14,230 nt of DNA from an uncultured Muribaculaceae bacterium (GCA_910589095.1 CAJUSN010000053.1:1-14230); one strand, 5' to 3'; positions 5,996 to 13,762 are shown, counted from the first letter of the stretch. A program made the numbers and translations. The notes: generated by a model from the letters alone, not told the origin.

Positions 5996-7345
5996 TCAAT
6001 AAGCGCTTCCGGTGGTGCGACCTTTGATCTTGCCACCCTGCATGAGGCCATCATAGTGATGCATCATAAGGTGACTCTCAATTTGCTGAAGAGTGTCAAG
6101 GACAACACCAACGAGGATTAACAGAGATGTTCCGCCGAAGAACTGCGCGAAGTTCTGGCTGATGCCGAAGAAACGCGCGAAGGCGGGAAGGATTGCCACG
6201 ATGCCAAGGAAGATAGAACCGGGAAGAGTGATGCGTGACATGATGGAGTCAAGATACTCGGCGGTCTTCTTACCGGGTTTTACACCGGGAATGAAGCCGT
6301 TGTTGCGCTTCATATCCTCGGCCATCTGAGTGGGGCGAACAGTTACTGCAGTGTAGAAGTAAGTGAAGGCCACAATCATGATGAAGTAAACGGCATTGTA
6401 CCAGAATCCGTTGATATCGGAGAATGCTGCGAAGAAGCCATTTGCGGAGTCTTCACTGCCAAATCCAGCCAGAGTGATGGGGACAAACATGATTGCCTGC
6501 GCAAAGATGATTGGCATCACACCTGCAGCATTTACCTTCAAGGGGATGTACTGACGTGCACCACCGTACTGGCGGTTTCCAACAATACGCTTTGCATACT
6601 GCACGGGCACCTTGCGTGTTCCCTGAACGAGAAGCACTGCACCCACGGTAACGGCGAACAGAAGAATGATCTCGACGATGAACATCACAAGACCACCCTG
6701 CGAACCGGTTTCACCGGGCAGACGGCTAACGAATTCGTAGAACAGCGCCTCGGGGAGGCGGGCAATGATACCTACAAGGATGATGAAGGAGATACCGTTG
6801 CCGATTCCACGGTCAGTAATACGCTCGCCAAGCCACATGATGAACATTGAGCCTGCAGCGAGGATGACAGTGAGATAGGCCACAGTCCAGAAGCCCATTG
6901 AGGCTTCCTGACCGGAGGCCACTACCTGATAACGAAGGTTCATCAGGTAGGCGGGACCTTGTAGAACCAGTATGAGCACAGTGAGGTACCGTGTGTACTG
7001 GTTAAGTTTCTGGCGTCCGCTTTCGCCTTCACGTTGCATTTTCTGGAACGAGGGTAGCACCATGCCAAGCAACTGGATCACGATTGAAGCAGTGATGTAA
7101 GGCATGATACCGAGGGCGAAAATCGAAGCTTGCGAAAACGCACCTCCCGAGAACATGTCCAAGAGCTGCATAAGGCCGCTCTTGTTAGTGAAGCTCGAGA
7201 GTGCTTTGATATCCTCGATGCTGATCCCGGGAAGCACTACATAGCAACCGAGACGGTAGATGAGAACCAACAGCATTGTGACGAGGATGCGTTTGCGCAA
7301 CTCTTCAATGGTCCAAATGTTTCGTATGGTTTGAACGAATCTCAT
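5996..7345 (-). CDS. secY: Preprotein translocase subunit SecY
   Basis: SecY is the channel subunit of the SecYEG translocon in the inner membrane. It is 449 residues, typical length, with about ten predicted membrane helices. The first spans about 19-38. The plug and second helix region follows (FSGGAFSQASIFALGIMPYI, 65-84, then ASIVIQLLG). Later cytosolic loops include QGTRKVPVQYAKRIV and QYIPLKVNAAGVMPIIFAQ, and a loop with PGVKPGKKTAEYLD lies before the last helices. The C-terminal tail LMQGGKIKGR is family-typical. It sits between rplO (9-nt gap) and map, as is usual for the spc operon, linking export capacity to translation capacity. Confidence 0.98.
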   Translation of the reverse strand: MRFVQTIRNIWTIEELRKRILVTMLLVLIYRLGCYVVLPGISIEDIKALSSFTNKSGLMQLLDMFSGGAFSQASIFALGIMPYITASIVIQLLGMVLPSFQKMQREGESGRQKLNQYTRYLTVLILVLQGPAYLMNLRYQVVASGQEASMGFWTVAYLTVILAAGSMFIMWLGERITDRGIGNGISFIILVGIIARLPEALFYEFVSRLPGETGSQGGLVMFIVEIILLFAVTVGAVLLVQGTRKVPVQYAKRIVGNRQYGGARQYIPLKVNAAGVMPIIFAQAIMFVPITLAGFGSEDSANGFFAAFSDINGFWYNAVYFIMIVAFTYFYTAVTVRPTQMAEDMKRNNGFIPGVKPGKKTAEYLDSIMSRITLPGSIFLGIVAILPAFARFFGISQNFAQFFGGTSLLILVGVVLDTLQQIESHLMMHHYDGLMQGGKIKGRTTGSAY

Positions 7346-7354
7346 TGTAATTTA

Positions 7355-7801
7355 TCAGATTTTAGAGATGGAGCCACCGGCTTCAACGATGGCTTTTTCA
7401 GCGGCTTTCGAGAAAGCGTTTGCTTCCACAGCGAGAGCACGTGTAACTGCACCGTTGGCAAGGATCTTCACAAGCTGACGCTTGTTGATGAGACCTGCAG
7501 CACGGAGATCGGCCAAAGTGATTTTCTCAAGATTGGCGGTCTCGGCGAGCTGATTGAGGGTGTCAAGGTTGATGGCTTTGTATTCAACACGGTTGATGTT
7601 CTTGAAACCGTATTTGGGCACACGGCGCTGAAGGGGCATCTGACCACCTTCAAAACCCACTTTGTGCTTGTAGCCAGAACGGGACTTGGCACCTTTGTGA
7701 CCACGGGTTGAAGTGCCACCTTTGCCGGAACCGGGACCGCGACCGATACGGGTTTTACGAGTAACGGATCCAACTGCGGGGCGTATGTTGTTTAATTCCA
7801 T
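7355..7801 (-). CDS. rplO: 50S ribosomal protein L15 (uL15)
   Basis: L15 is a late-assembly large-subunit protein whose basic N-terminal arm threads into 23S rRNA. It is 148 residues, near the 144 of E. coli. Seen are the Gly/Arg/Lys-rich arm (RKTRIGRGPGSGKGGTSTRG, 15-34), the motif GFEGGQMPLQRRVPKYGF (49-66) and a C-terminal globular part ending in VEAGGSISKI. The 56-nt gap to rpmD holds no clear structure or promoter. Confidence 0.98.
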   Translation of the reverse strand: MELNNIRPAVGSVTRKTRIGRGPGSGKGGTSTRGHKGAKSRSGYKHKVGFEGGQMPLQRRVPKYGFKNINRVEYKAINLDTLNQLAETANLEKITLADLRAAGLINKRQLVKILANGAVTRALAVEANAFSKAAEKAIVEAGGSISKI

Positions 7802-7857
7802 AATTACTGGTTTTTATCTGGATTGGAAAAATGAATGAGAAAGTTGTGAGGGGAGGC

Positions 7858-8037
7858 TTACGCCGGAGTCACTTCCACAAGATGATGGACTTTCTTGACC
7901 ATACCCATCACTGAGGGGGTGTCTTCTTTAACGACAGTATGATTCATTTTTTTCAAGCCGAGAGCGTCGAGAGTGCGCTTCTGAACTGCCGGGCAGTTGA
8001 TGCGGCTTTTGATTTGCTTGATTTTTATCTGTGCCAT
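7858..8037 (-). CDS. rpmD: 50S ribosomal protein L30 (uL30)
   Basis: This 59-residue gene was found by reading the gap between rpsE and rplO. It starts at ATG 8035-8037 (MAQIKIKQIKSRINCPAVQK) and stops at TAA 7858-7860. It has the L30 core K-R-T-L-D-A-L-G-L-K-K-M-N-H-T-V followed by PSVMGMVKKVHHLVEV, matching the family length of about 59 and the universal rpsE-rpmD-rplO order. L30 is a small alpha/beta protein binding 23S rRNA domain II. Confidence 0.98.
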   Translation of the reverse strand: MAQIKIKQIKSRINCPAVQKRTLDALGLKKMNHTVVKEDTPSVMGMVKKVHHLVEVTPA

Positions 8038-8050
8038 TATAGCGAATGTT

Positions 8051-8569
8051 TTAGCCGTTAAAAACTTTATCTACGGAGATACCGCGGTTCTGAGCCACCT
8101 GTGCGGGCGAACGCATTTCGTCGAGAGCGGCGATGGTTGCCTTAACAAGGTTGTGGGGGTTGGATGAACCCTTTGACTTTGCGAGCACGTCAGTGATACC
8201 CACGCTTTCCAATACGGCACGCATAGCACCACCGGCTTTAACACCGGTACCGTGAGAAGCGGGCTTGAGGATAACACGTGAACCGCCGAACTTTGCGATC
8301 TGTTCGTGAGGAATGGTACCTTTGTGGATGGGCACGCGGATGAGGTTTTTCTTGGCAGCTTCAACACCTTTGGAGATAGCTGCAGTAACTTCGTTGGCTT
8401 TGCCGAGGCCCCAACCTACGATACCGTCTTCATTACCTACAACCACGATTGCGGCGAAGGTGAATGTGCGACCACCTTTGGTCACTTTAGTCACGCGGTT
8501 GATGGCCACGAGGCGGTCCTTCAACTCAAGATCGTTGGTAGATTTAACTCTGTTATTTCTTTTTGCCAT
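8051..8569 (-). CDS. rpsE: 30S ribosomal protein S5 (uS5)
   Basis: S5 lies at the small-subunit mRNA entry and affects decoding fidelity and helicase activity. It is 172 residues (E. coli 167). The N-terminal double-stranded-RNA-binding-like domain contains DRLVAINRVTKVTKGGRTFT (18-37), and VGWGLGKANEVTAAISKGVE (51-70) carries the family signature. The C-terminal domain includes GTGVKAGGAMRAVLESVGIT (107-126) and SSNPHNLVKATIAAL. It starts 5 nt after rplR ends and lacks a Shine-Dalgarno; the close spacing suggests translational coupling. Confidence 0.98.
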   Translation of the reverse strand: MAKRNNRVKSTNDLELKDRLVAINRVTKVTKGGRTFTFAAIVVVGNEDGIVGWGLGKANEVTAAISKGVEAAKKNLIRVPIHKGTIPHEQIAKFGGSRVILKPASHGTGVKAGGAMRAVLESVGITDVLAKSKGSSNPHNLVKATIAALDEMRSPAQVAQNRGISVDKVFNG

Positions 8570-8574
8570 GATTC

Positions 8575-8916
8575 TTAAAATTTAAGTCCGCCATTGCGAG
8601 CGGCGTCAGCCAATGATTTTACACGTCCGTGGAAGAGGTAACCGTTGCGGTCAAAAACTACTTCGGTTATACCAGCTTCGAGAGCTTTCTTAGCGATGTT
8701 TTCGCCAACCTTGGCAGCGATTTCGCTCTTGGTGCCCTCTTCGATGCCTTTTGAAGAGGCTGCCACGAGGGTCTTGCCCTGGAGGTCATCGACGAGCTGG
8801 ACGTAGATCTGCTTGTTTGAACGGAACACGGTCATGCGGGGACGCTGAGCGGTTCCGGAAATCTTACCGCGGATGCGGGCTTTGATTTTGTTTCTTCTTT
8901 GTATCTTGGAGATCAT
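8575..8916 (-). CDS. rplR: 50S ribosomal protein L18 (uL18)
   Basis: L18 binds 5S rRNA and helps incorporate it into the central protuberance together with L5. It is 113 residues (E. coli 117). Seen are the basic N terminus IQRRNKIKARIRGKISGTAQ with RPRMTVFRSNKQIYVQLVDD, the middle VAASSKGIEEGTKSEIA, and the end VVFDRNGYLFHGRVKSLADA followed by ARNGGLKF. It follows rplF by 20 nt in the standard order. Confidence 0.98.
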   Translation of the reverse strand: MISKIQRRNKIKARIRGKISGTAQRPRMTVFRSNKQIYVQLVDDLQGKTLVAASSKGIEEGTKSEIAAKVGENIAKKALEAGITEVVFDRNGYLFHGRVKSLADAARNGGLKF

Positions 8917-8936
8917 AATTGGTCAGAGGTTAAAGA

Positions 8937-9491
8937 TTATTTTGCACTTGCCGATTTACCGGACTTGCGACGAATAATTTCGCCGACAAACTTGATACCT
9001 TTTCCTTTGTAGGGTTCGGGCTTGCGGAGCGAACGAATCTTGGCGCAAACCTGACCGAGCAACTGCTTGTCGTCGCTTTCGAGGATGATGAGCGGGTTTT
9101 TGTTACGTTCGCTTTTAGTTTCAACCTTGATCTCCGGGGGAAGTTTGATATATATAGCGTGAGAGTAACCGAGCGAAAGTTCGAGCACCTGACCGGTGGA
9201 CTGAGCGCGGTAACCAACACCTACCAATTCCATTTCCTTGCGGTAACCGGTGGAAACGCCAACAACCATATTGTGGATGAGAGCGCGATAAAGGCCATGC
9301 TGTGCGCGGTGTTCGCGGTCGTCGGAAGGACGGGTGAGCACTACGTGGTTGTCCTCTACCTTCACTTCGAGTTCAGGGTTGAACTTCTGGGTGAGCTGGC
9401 CTTTGGGGCCCTTAACTGTCACTACATCGCCGGCCACAGTCACTGTGACGCCTGCGGGGATCTCTATGGGAGCTTTACCTATTCGTGACAT
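8937..9491 (-). CDS. rplF: 50S ribosomal protein L6 (uL6)
   Basis: L6 sits near the factor-binding site of the large subunit, contacting the sarcin-ricin region. It is 184 residues with the usual two tandem L6 domains. The first holds MSRIGKAPIEIPAGVTVTV and TVKGPKGQLTQ (25-35). The second carries GVGYRAQ (91-97), LSLGYSH, and the signature PEPYKGKGIKF (158-168). The gene is unusual here in having a perfect AGGAGG 8 nt before its ATG, in the 19-nt non-coding spacer after rpsH. Confidence 0.98.
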   Translation of the reverse strand: MSRIGKAPIEIPAGVTVTVAGDVVTVKGPKGQLTQKFNPELEVKVEDNHVVLTRPSDDREHRAQHGLYRALIHNMVVGVSTGYRKEMELVGVGYRAQSTGQVLELSLGYSHAIYIKLPPEIKVETKSERNKNPLIILESDDKQLLGQVCAKIRSLRKPEPYKGKGIKFVGEIIRRKSGKSASAK

Positions 9492-9499
9492 TGTTAGTT

Positions 9500-9505
9500 C
9501 CTCCT
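9500..9505 (-). promoter_or_regulatory. Perfect Shine-Dalgarno (AGGAGG) before rplF
   Basis: AGGAGG lies 8 nt upstream of the rplF ATG, entirely within the 19-nt spacer between the rpsH stop and rplF, so it is not imposed by coding sequence. Apart from an AGGAG inside coding sequence before rplE, the other starts in this window show only AT-rich or unremarkable leaders. Confidence 0.8.
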
Positions 9506-9510
9506 ATAAA

Positions 9511-9909
9511 TTAGTAGATGTAACAGAGTACTTCGCCGCCGATCTTCTTGTCACGAGCAGCTTTGTTAGTCATCACACCCTGTGAAGTGGAAAGAATGGC
9601 GATACCCATTCCATTCAACACACGCGGCATGTCTTTATAGCCGGTATACTGGCGAAGACCCGGACGCGATACACGCTTGAGAGCCTTGATGGCGTTCACG
9701 TGATCAACGGGGTCATACTTAAGGGCGATCTTGATGATGCCTGCGGGGGTTTCACCCTCTATAAACTTGTAGTTAAGAATATAGCCTTGTTCAAAAAGAA
9801 TCTTGGTGATTTCTTTTTTCAAGTTTGAGGCGGGGATCTCAACAACGCGGTGGTTGGCTTTGATGGCGTTCCTCAATCTTGTCAGATAATCTGCTATGGG
9901 ATCTGTCAT
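9511..9909 (-). CDS. rpsH: 30S ribosomal protein S8 (uS8)
   Basis: S8 is a primary 16S rRNA binding protein needed for central-domain assembly; in E. coli it also represses the spc operon. It is 132 residues (E. coli 130). Seen are the start MTDPIADYLTRLRNAIKANH, KKEITKILFEQGYI (31-44), the middle SRPGLRQYTGYKDMPRVLNG (81-100), and the RNA-binding signature GIAILSTSQGVMTNKAA (102-118). The preceding gap is long (155 nt) and structured, which may be a leader controlling this gene and those after it. Confidence 0.98.
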   Translation of the reverse strand: MTDPIADYLTRLRNAIKANHRVVEIPASNLKKEITKILFEQGYILNYKFIEGETPAGIIKIALKYDPVDHVNAIKALKRVSRPGLRQYTGYKDMPRVLNGMGIAILSTSQGVMTNKAARDKKIGGEVLCYIY

Positions 9910-10064
9910 TTTGAAAATGTTTTAAATTGATTCGGTTTTTCCGAACAATATTTATAACTCTCTGCAGCGTGGCCCCCCGCTAAGGGGGCTATAGGCTGCG
10001 AATTTGCAATATTTGTTTGAGTCTGTCGTTGTGGTCAAGTCATGCTTGTACGGATCTCCACGGA
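9910..10064 (-). other. Long rpsN-rpsH intercistronic leader with two hairpins
   Basis: This 155-nt gap is the second longest in the operon. The transcript carries two hairpins. The first is two-tiered (9964-9999): GCAGC / GCUGC outside and GCCCCC / GGGGGC inside, with an asymmetric internal loop CUAUA versus CAC and loop UUAGCG. The second (9931-9945) is UUCGG-AAAAA-CCGAA, ending about 21 nt before the rpsH ATG. Neither is followed by a U run, so they are not intrinsic terminators. No promoter with both Bacteroidetes elements is visible. A ribosomal-protein autoregulatory site is possible; I could not match it to the E. coli S8 site. Confidence 0.5.
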
Positions 10065-10334
10065 TCACCAGCTGGCTTTCTTCACGCCGGGGATAAGACC
10101 GGCAGAAGCCATTTCACGGAACTGGATACGGGAGAGGCCGAACTGACGCATGTAACCTTTGGGACGGCCGGTGATGCTGCAACGGTTGTGCAGGCGCACG
10201 CTCGAAGCATTTTTGGGCAGAAGCTGAAGAGCTTCATAGTCGCCGGCAGCCTTGAGGGCAGCCTTCTTGGCAGCATATTTAGCTACCAATTTGGCGCGCT
10301 TGACCTCGCGGGCTTTCATTGATTCTTTTGCCAT
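10065..10334 (-). CDS. rpsN: 30S ribosomal protein S14 (uS14), zinc-independent form
   Basis: S14 is a late-binding protein of the small-subunit head. It is 89 residues, the long zinc-independent class rather than the 61-residue zinc-ribbon class. Only one cysteine (C52) occurs, so no CxxC pairs exist. Seen are a basic helical N terminus (MAKESMKAREVKRAKLVAKY), then SSVRLHNRCSITGRPKGYMR (44-63), and the family end FGLSRIQFREMASAGLIPG followed by VKKASW. It lies between rplE (29-nt gap) and the long structured gap before rpsH. Confidence 0.98.
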   Translation of the reverse strand: MAKESMKAREVKRAKLVAKYAAKKAALKAAGDYEALQLLPKNASSVRLHNRCSITGRPKGYMRQFGLSRIQFREMASAGLIPGVKKASW

Positions 10335-10363
10335 AGGAAATAGATATGAACTGAATTTAAAAT

Positions 10364-10915
10364 TTATTTCTTAGCGTTTTTGAAGGGGAGCCCGAACTCT
10401 TTGAGAAGAGCGTAACCTTCTTCATCGGTATTTGCAGAAGTCACGAAAGTGATGTTCATACCGAGAAGCTTGGAAATGCTGTCGATGTTGATTTCGGGGA
10501 AGATGATCTGCTCAGTGATACCGAGAGTGTAGTTACCACGGCCGTCGAGCTTGCCTTCGATACCCTTGAAGTCACGGATACGGGGAAGAGCCACACGGAT
10601 GAGACGTTCGAGGAACTCGTACATCTTTTCGCGACGGAGCGTAACCATAACGCCAACGGGCATTTTCTTACGGAGCTTGAAGTTTGAGATATCCTTCTTT
10701 GAAAGGGTAGCAACAGCTTTCTGTCCGGTGATGGCAGAAAGCTCGTTGATAGCTGTCTCAATGATCTTCTTGTCCTGAGTAGCTTCGCCCAGACCCTGGT
10801 TGATAACGATCTTCTTGAGGCGGGGCACCTGCATAACGGTTGAATAGCCGAACTGCTTTTCAAGAGCGGGAACTATGCGCTCGGTATAGTCTTTCTTAAG
10901 TGTTGTAGTGCTCAT
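10364..10915 (-). CDS. rplE: 50S ribosomal protein L5 (uL5)
   Basis: L5 binds 5S rRNA and contacts P-site tRNA at the central protuberance. It is 183 residues (E. coli 179). The L5 signature PRLKKIVINQGLGEA is at 31-45, followed by a conserved region with GQKAVATLSKKDISNFKLRK and LPRIRDFKGIEGKLDGRGNY. The ATG overlaps the rplX stop by one base (TAATG), so translation is probably coupled. An AGGAG 8 nt upstream lies inside the rplX coding sequence (the Gly-Glu-Glu codons) and may or may not act as a ribosome binding site. Confidence 0.98.
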   Translation of the reverse strand: MSTTTLKKDYTERIVPALEKQFGYSTVMQVPRLKKIVINQGLGEATQDKKIIETAINELSAITGQKAVATLSKKDISNFKLRKKMPVGVMVTLRREKMYEFLERLIRVALPRIRDFKGIEGKLDGRGNYTLGITEQIIFPEINIDSISKLLGMNITFVTSANTDEEGYALLKEFGLPFKNAKK

Positions 10916-11235
10916 TACTTGATCTCCTCTCCTGATTTTTTAGCGTAACGTACTAATTTGCCTTCATCGTTGCGACGACGACCCACGCGGGTGGGCTTGC
11001 CTGACTTGGGGTCGAGAAGGCTGAGGTTAGAGATATGGATGGGTGCTTCCATTTTCACCAGGCCGCCCTGGGGATGCTTTGCGCTGGGCTTAGTGGCTTT
11101 GGTAACAATGTTGACACCTTCAACGATGGCACGCTGCTTAGCGGGGAGCACTTTAAGCACTCGGCCGGTTTTGCCGCGGTCTTCGCCTGAAAGGACATAC
11201 ACTGTGTCGTCTTTCTTTATATTTAACTTGCTCAT
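10915..11235 (-). CDS. rplX: 50S ribosomal protein L24 (uL24)
   Basis: L24 is an assembly-initiator protein of the large subunit. It is 106 residues (E. coli 104). The KOW motif is at the N terminus: KKDDTVYVLSGEDRGKTGRV (7-26), then VEGVNIVTKATKPSAKHPQG and MEAPIHISNLSLLDPKSGKP, and the end RVGRRRNDEGKLVRYAKKSG. The basic loop and the N-terminal KOW are as expected. It starts 27 nt after rplN and overlaps rplE by one base. Confidence 0.98.
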   Translation of the reverse strand: MSKLNIKKDDTVYVLSGEDRGKTGRVLKVLPAKQRAIVEGVNIVTKATKPSAKHPQGGLVKMEAPIHISNLSLLDPKSGKPTRVGRRRNDEGKLVRYAKKSGEEIK

Positions 11236-11262
11236 TAGTTGGTGCGATTTACTTTGTTATGA

Positions 11263-11628
11263 TTAAAGTACTTCAGGAGCGAGCGAAACAATCTTCATGT
11301 TGGTGGCGCGGAGTTCACGTGCCACAGGACCGAAGATACGGGTTCCACGGAGCTCACCGGCGTTGTTCAGCAATACGCAAGCGTTGTCGTCGAAGCGGAT
11401 GTAGCTACCATCCTGACGACGGATTTCCTTTTTCGTGCGTACAACAACAGCTTTCGACACAGTACCTTTCTTGACGTCGCTCGAAGGGATGACGCTCTTG
11501 ACGGATACCACGATGATGTCGCCAACAGAAGCGTAGCGACGGCCGGTACCGCCAAGCACATGAATGCACAGGGCTTCTTTTGCACCGCTGTTGTCAGCAA
11601 CGGTTAAACGGCTTTCAGTCTGTATCAT
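11263..11628 (-). CDS. rplN: 50S ribosomal protein L14 (uL14)
   Basis: L14 forms intersubunit bridges near the factor-binding face and contacts the silencing factor RsfS in other bacteria. It is 121 residues (E. coli 123). It starts MIQTESRLTVADNSGAKEAL and continues with CIHVLGGTGRRYASVGDII and VVRTKKEIRRQDGSYIRFDD; NACVLLNNAGELRGTRIFGP (the family signature) precedes the end VARELRATNMKIVSLAPEVL. The spacing to rpsQ is 3 nt, suggesting coupling. Confidence 0.98.
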   Translation of the reverse strand: MIQTESRLTVADNSGAKEALCIHVLGGTGRRYASVGDIIVVSVKSVIPSSDVKKGTVSKAVVVRTKKEIRRQDGSYIRFDDNACVLLNNAGELRGTRIFGPVARELRATNMKIVSLAPEVL

Positions 11629-11631
11629 AAT

Positions 11632-11889
11632 TTATTTTACTTTTTCGATTATTTCAACTAATCTCCATCTTTTGGTTTTGCTCAGCGGACGAGTTTCCAT
11701 AAGCTTCACAGTGTCGCCTACGCTGCACTCGTTTTTCTCATCATGGGCGTGATATTTCTTTGTCTTGTTGACAAATTTGCCGTAGATGGGGTGCTTTTCT
11801 TTCCATTTCACCATAACGGTGATGGTCTTGTCACCCTTGTTGCTCGACACAACCCCAATACGTTCTTTTCTTAAGTTTCTTTTTTCCAT
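11632..11889 (-). CDS. rpsQ: 30S ribosomal protein S17 (uS17)
   Basis: S17 is a primary 16S rRNA binding protein with an OB fold, located on the small-subunit body. It is 85 residues (E. coli 84). Seen are RKERIGVVSSNKGDKTITVM (7-26), HPIYGKFVNKTKKYHAHDEK (33-52), and CSVGDTVKLMETRPLSKTKR (55-74), which includes the family signature, then WRLVEIIEKVK. It follows rpmC by 14 nt. Confidence 0.98.
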   Translation of the reverse strand: MEKRNLRKERIGVVSSNKGDKTITVMVKWKEKHPIYGKFVNKTKKYHAHDEKNECSVGDTVKLMETRPLSKTKRWRLVEIIEKVK

Positions 11890-11903
11890 TTCTGTCGTTG
11901 GGA

Positions 11904-12101
11904 TTATTTATTGTTAAGCTCGCGCTGACGCAACTCAGTCTTAACGCGTGCAATCATTTTACGATCGGCTGTGATTTTAGCAGGATTGTCGATGGGTGAA
12001 ACCGAGTGGTTGATCTTCAACTGACGGTATTCGGTCTCCATCTGCTCGAGGCGGTCCTTGAGATCCTGGGTAGCCATCTCTTTGATTTCTTCTTTCTTCA
12101 T
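11904..12101 (-). CDS. rpmC: 50S ribosomal protein L29 (uL29)
   Basis: L29 sits by the polypeptide exit and forms part of the docking site for trigger factor and SRP with L23. It is 65 residues (E. coli 63) and should form the usual antiparallel helical hairpin. Seen are MKKEEIKEMATQDLKDRLEQ and METEYRQLKINHSVSPIDNP (21-40), with the second helix AKITADRKMIARVKTELRQR. It lies 6 nt after rplP. Confidence 0.97.
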   Translation of the reverse strand: MKKEEIKEMATQDLKDRLEQMETEYRQLKINHSVSPIDNPAKITADRKMIARVKTELRQRELNNK

Positions 12102-12107
12102 AGTCTA

Positions 12108-12539
<432 letters not shown>

Positions 12540-12564
12540 TTGTTATAGTTATGATTGAGGTGGT

Positions 12565-13293
12565 TTAACGATTGTTTTTAGGTTTGCGACCCATGCCACG
12601 TCCACCGTTGCGGCCACCCATACGGGATTCCTTACCGGTGTTGGTGAACTGGGGAGCCAAATCACGCTTGCCATAGACTTCACCACGGCAAATCCAAACC
12701 TTCACGCCGATAACACCAACTTTGGTGTGAGCCTCAACGAGGGCGTAATCAATGTCGGCACGGAGTGTGTGGAGCGGGGTACGGCCTTCCTTGAACATTT
12801 CAGAACGTGCCATTTCAGCACCGTTCAAACGTCCGCTAACCTGCACTTTGATACCTTCGGCACCGGAGCGCATGGTGGAGGCAATAGCCATCTTCACAGC
12901 ACGACGATAGGCGATCTTGCCTTCGATCTGGCGAGCGATATTTGCAGCTACGATCTGAGCGTCGAGCTCGGGGCGCTTCACTTCGAAGATGTTGATCTGA
13001 ACATCCTTGTCAGTGATTTGCTTGAGTTCTTCTTTGAGTTTGTCAACTTCCGAACCACCCTTACCGATAATCAAACCGGGGCGAGAAGTGCACACGGTGA
13101 TGGTTATCAGTTTGAAGTTACGTTCGATTACTATGCGCGAAACGCTTGACTTTGCGAGACGCACATTGAGATATTTACGGAGTTTGGAATCCTCCAGGAT
13201 GGTGTCGCCATATTTTTTGCCACCATACCAGTTGGAATCCCATCCGCGGATTACACCTAAGCGGTTGCTAATCGGATTTACTTTCTGTCCCAT
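12565..13293 (-). CDS. rpsC: 30S ribosomal protein S3 (uS3)
   Basis: S3 lies at the mRNA entry of the small-subunit head and shares helicase function with S4 and S5. It is 242 residues (E. coli 233). The start MGQKVNPISNRLGVIRGWDS is family-typical. The KH domain has the GxxG-type loop in PGLIIGKGGSEVDKLKEEL (72-90). The C-terminal domain contains KVQVSGRLNGAEMARSEMFK (149-168) and GRTPLHTLRADIDYALVEAH. The tail is Gly/Arg-rich (GGRNGGRGMGRKPKNNR). It lies 16 nt after rplV. Confidence 0.98.
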   Translation of the reverse strand: MGQKVNPISNRLGVIRGWDSNWYGGKKYGDTILEDSKLRKYLNVRLAKSSVSRIVIERNFKLITITVCTSRPGLIIGKGGSEVDKLKEELKQITDKDVQINIFEVKRPELDAQIVAANIARQIEGKIAYRRAVKMAIASTMRSGAEGIKVQVSGRLNGAEMARSEMFKEGRTPLHTLRADIDYALVEAHTKVGVIGVKVWICRGEVYGKRDLAPQFTNTGKESRMGGRNGGRGMGRKPKNNR

Positions 13294-13309
13294 TGTCAGT
13301 CTCTAATAA

Positions 13310-13711
13310 TTAGTTAGCGTTATCGATAGTGTCAACGATCAGGGTCACGTGATTCGAACGTTTGCGGATGCGGTAGCCGCGGCCCTGAGGAGCCGGACGA
13401 AGACGCTTCAGCATGGGAGCGGGGTTCACGTAGATAGTGGAGATGCGGAGCATTCCGCTTTCAGCCTTCTGATCATTCTTTGCCTCCCAGTTGGCGATAG
13501 CCGAACGGAGAAGCTTCTCAACACGAGCAGCAGCCTCCTTGTTAGAGAACTTGAGGATGCCGAGGGCGCGGAACACTTCCTGGCCACGAACCATATCGGC
13601 GACCAGACGCATTTTGCGGGGCGATGTGGGGATGTTTGTGAGCTTAGCGAAAGCTATCTCTTTCTTGGCCTCTTTTCTGAGGTCGGCGGATTTTCTTTTT
13701 CTTACACCCAT
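13310..13711 (-). CDS. rplV: 50S ribosomal protein L22 (uL22)
   Basis: L22 lines the nascent-chain exit tunnel, and its long beta hairpin forms the constriction and is a known site of macrolide-resistance changes. It is 133 residues (E. coli 110). The excess is a basic N-terminal extension of about 20 residues (MGVRKRKSADLRKEAKKEIA). Then come the core SPRKMRLVADMVRGQEVFRA (30-49) and the tunnel hairpin (about 96-119) with LKRLRPAPQGRGYRIRKRSN. The ATG used is the only one giving a start close to rpsS; an initiation nearer the core cannot be excluded. The upstream 51-nt gap is AT-rich with a GC-rich GGGCCCGGG patch. Confidence 0.96.
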   Translation of the reverse strand: MGVRKRKSADLRKEAKKEIAFAKLTNIPTSPRKMRLVADMVRGQEVFRALGILKFSNKEAAARVEKLLRSAIANWEAKNDQKAESGMLRISTIYVNPAPMLKRLRPAPQGRGYRIRKRSNHVTLIVDTIDNAN

Positions 13712-13762
13712 TGTATTTAATTCTTTCTTTTGTCTAAAAAAATTTATTATACCCGGGCCCTA

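Noticed and set aside
9964..9999. GC-rich hairpin in the rpsN-rpsH gap considered as an internal terminator
   Set aside because: On the minus strand it is followed by AGAGAGUUAU, without a U run, so it does not look like an intrinsic terminator.
13745..13750. TATAAT on the minus strand in the rpsS-rplV gap, next to GGGCCCGGG and followed by a T run
   Set aside because: It resembles an E. coli -10 box, but Bacteroidetes use a different consensus and no -33 element is present. The GC palindrome has no loop, so it is not a terminator either.
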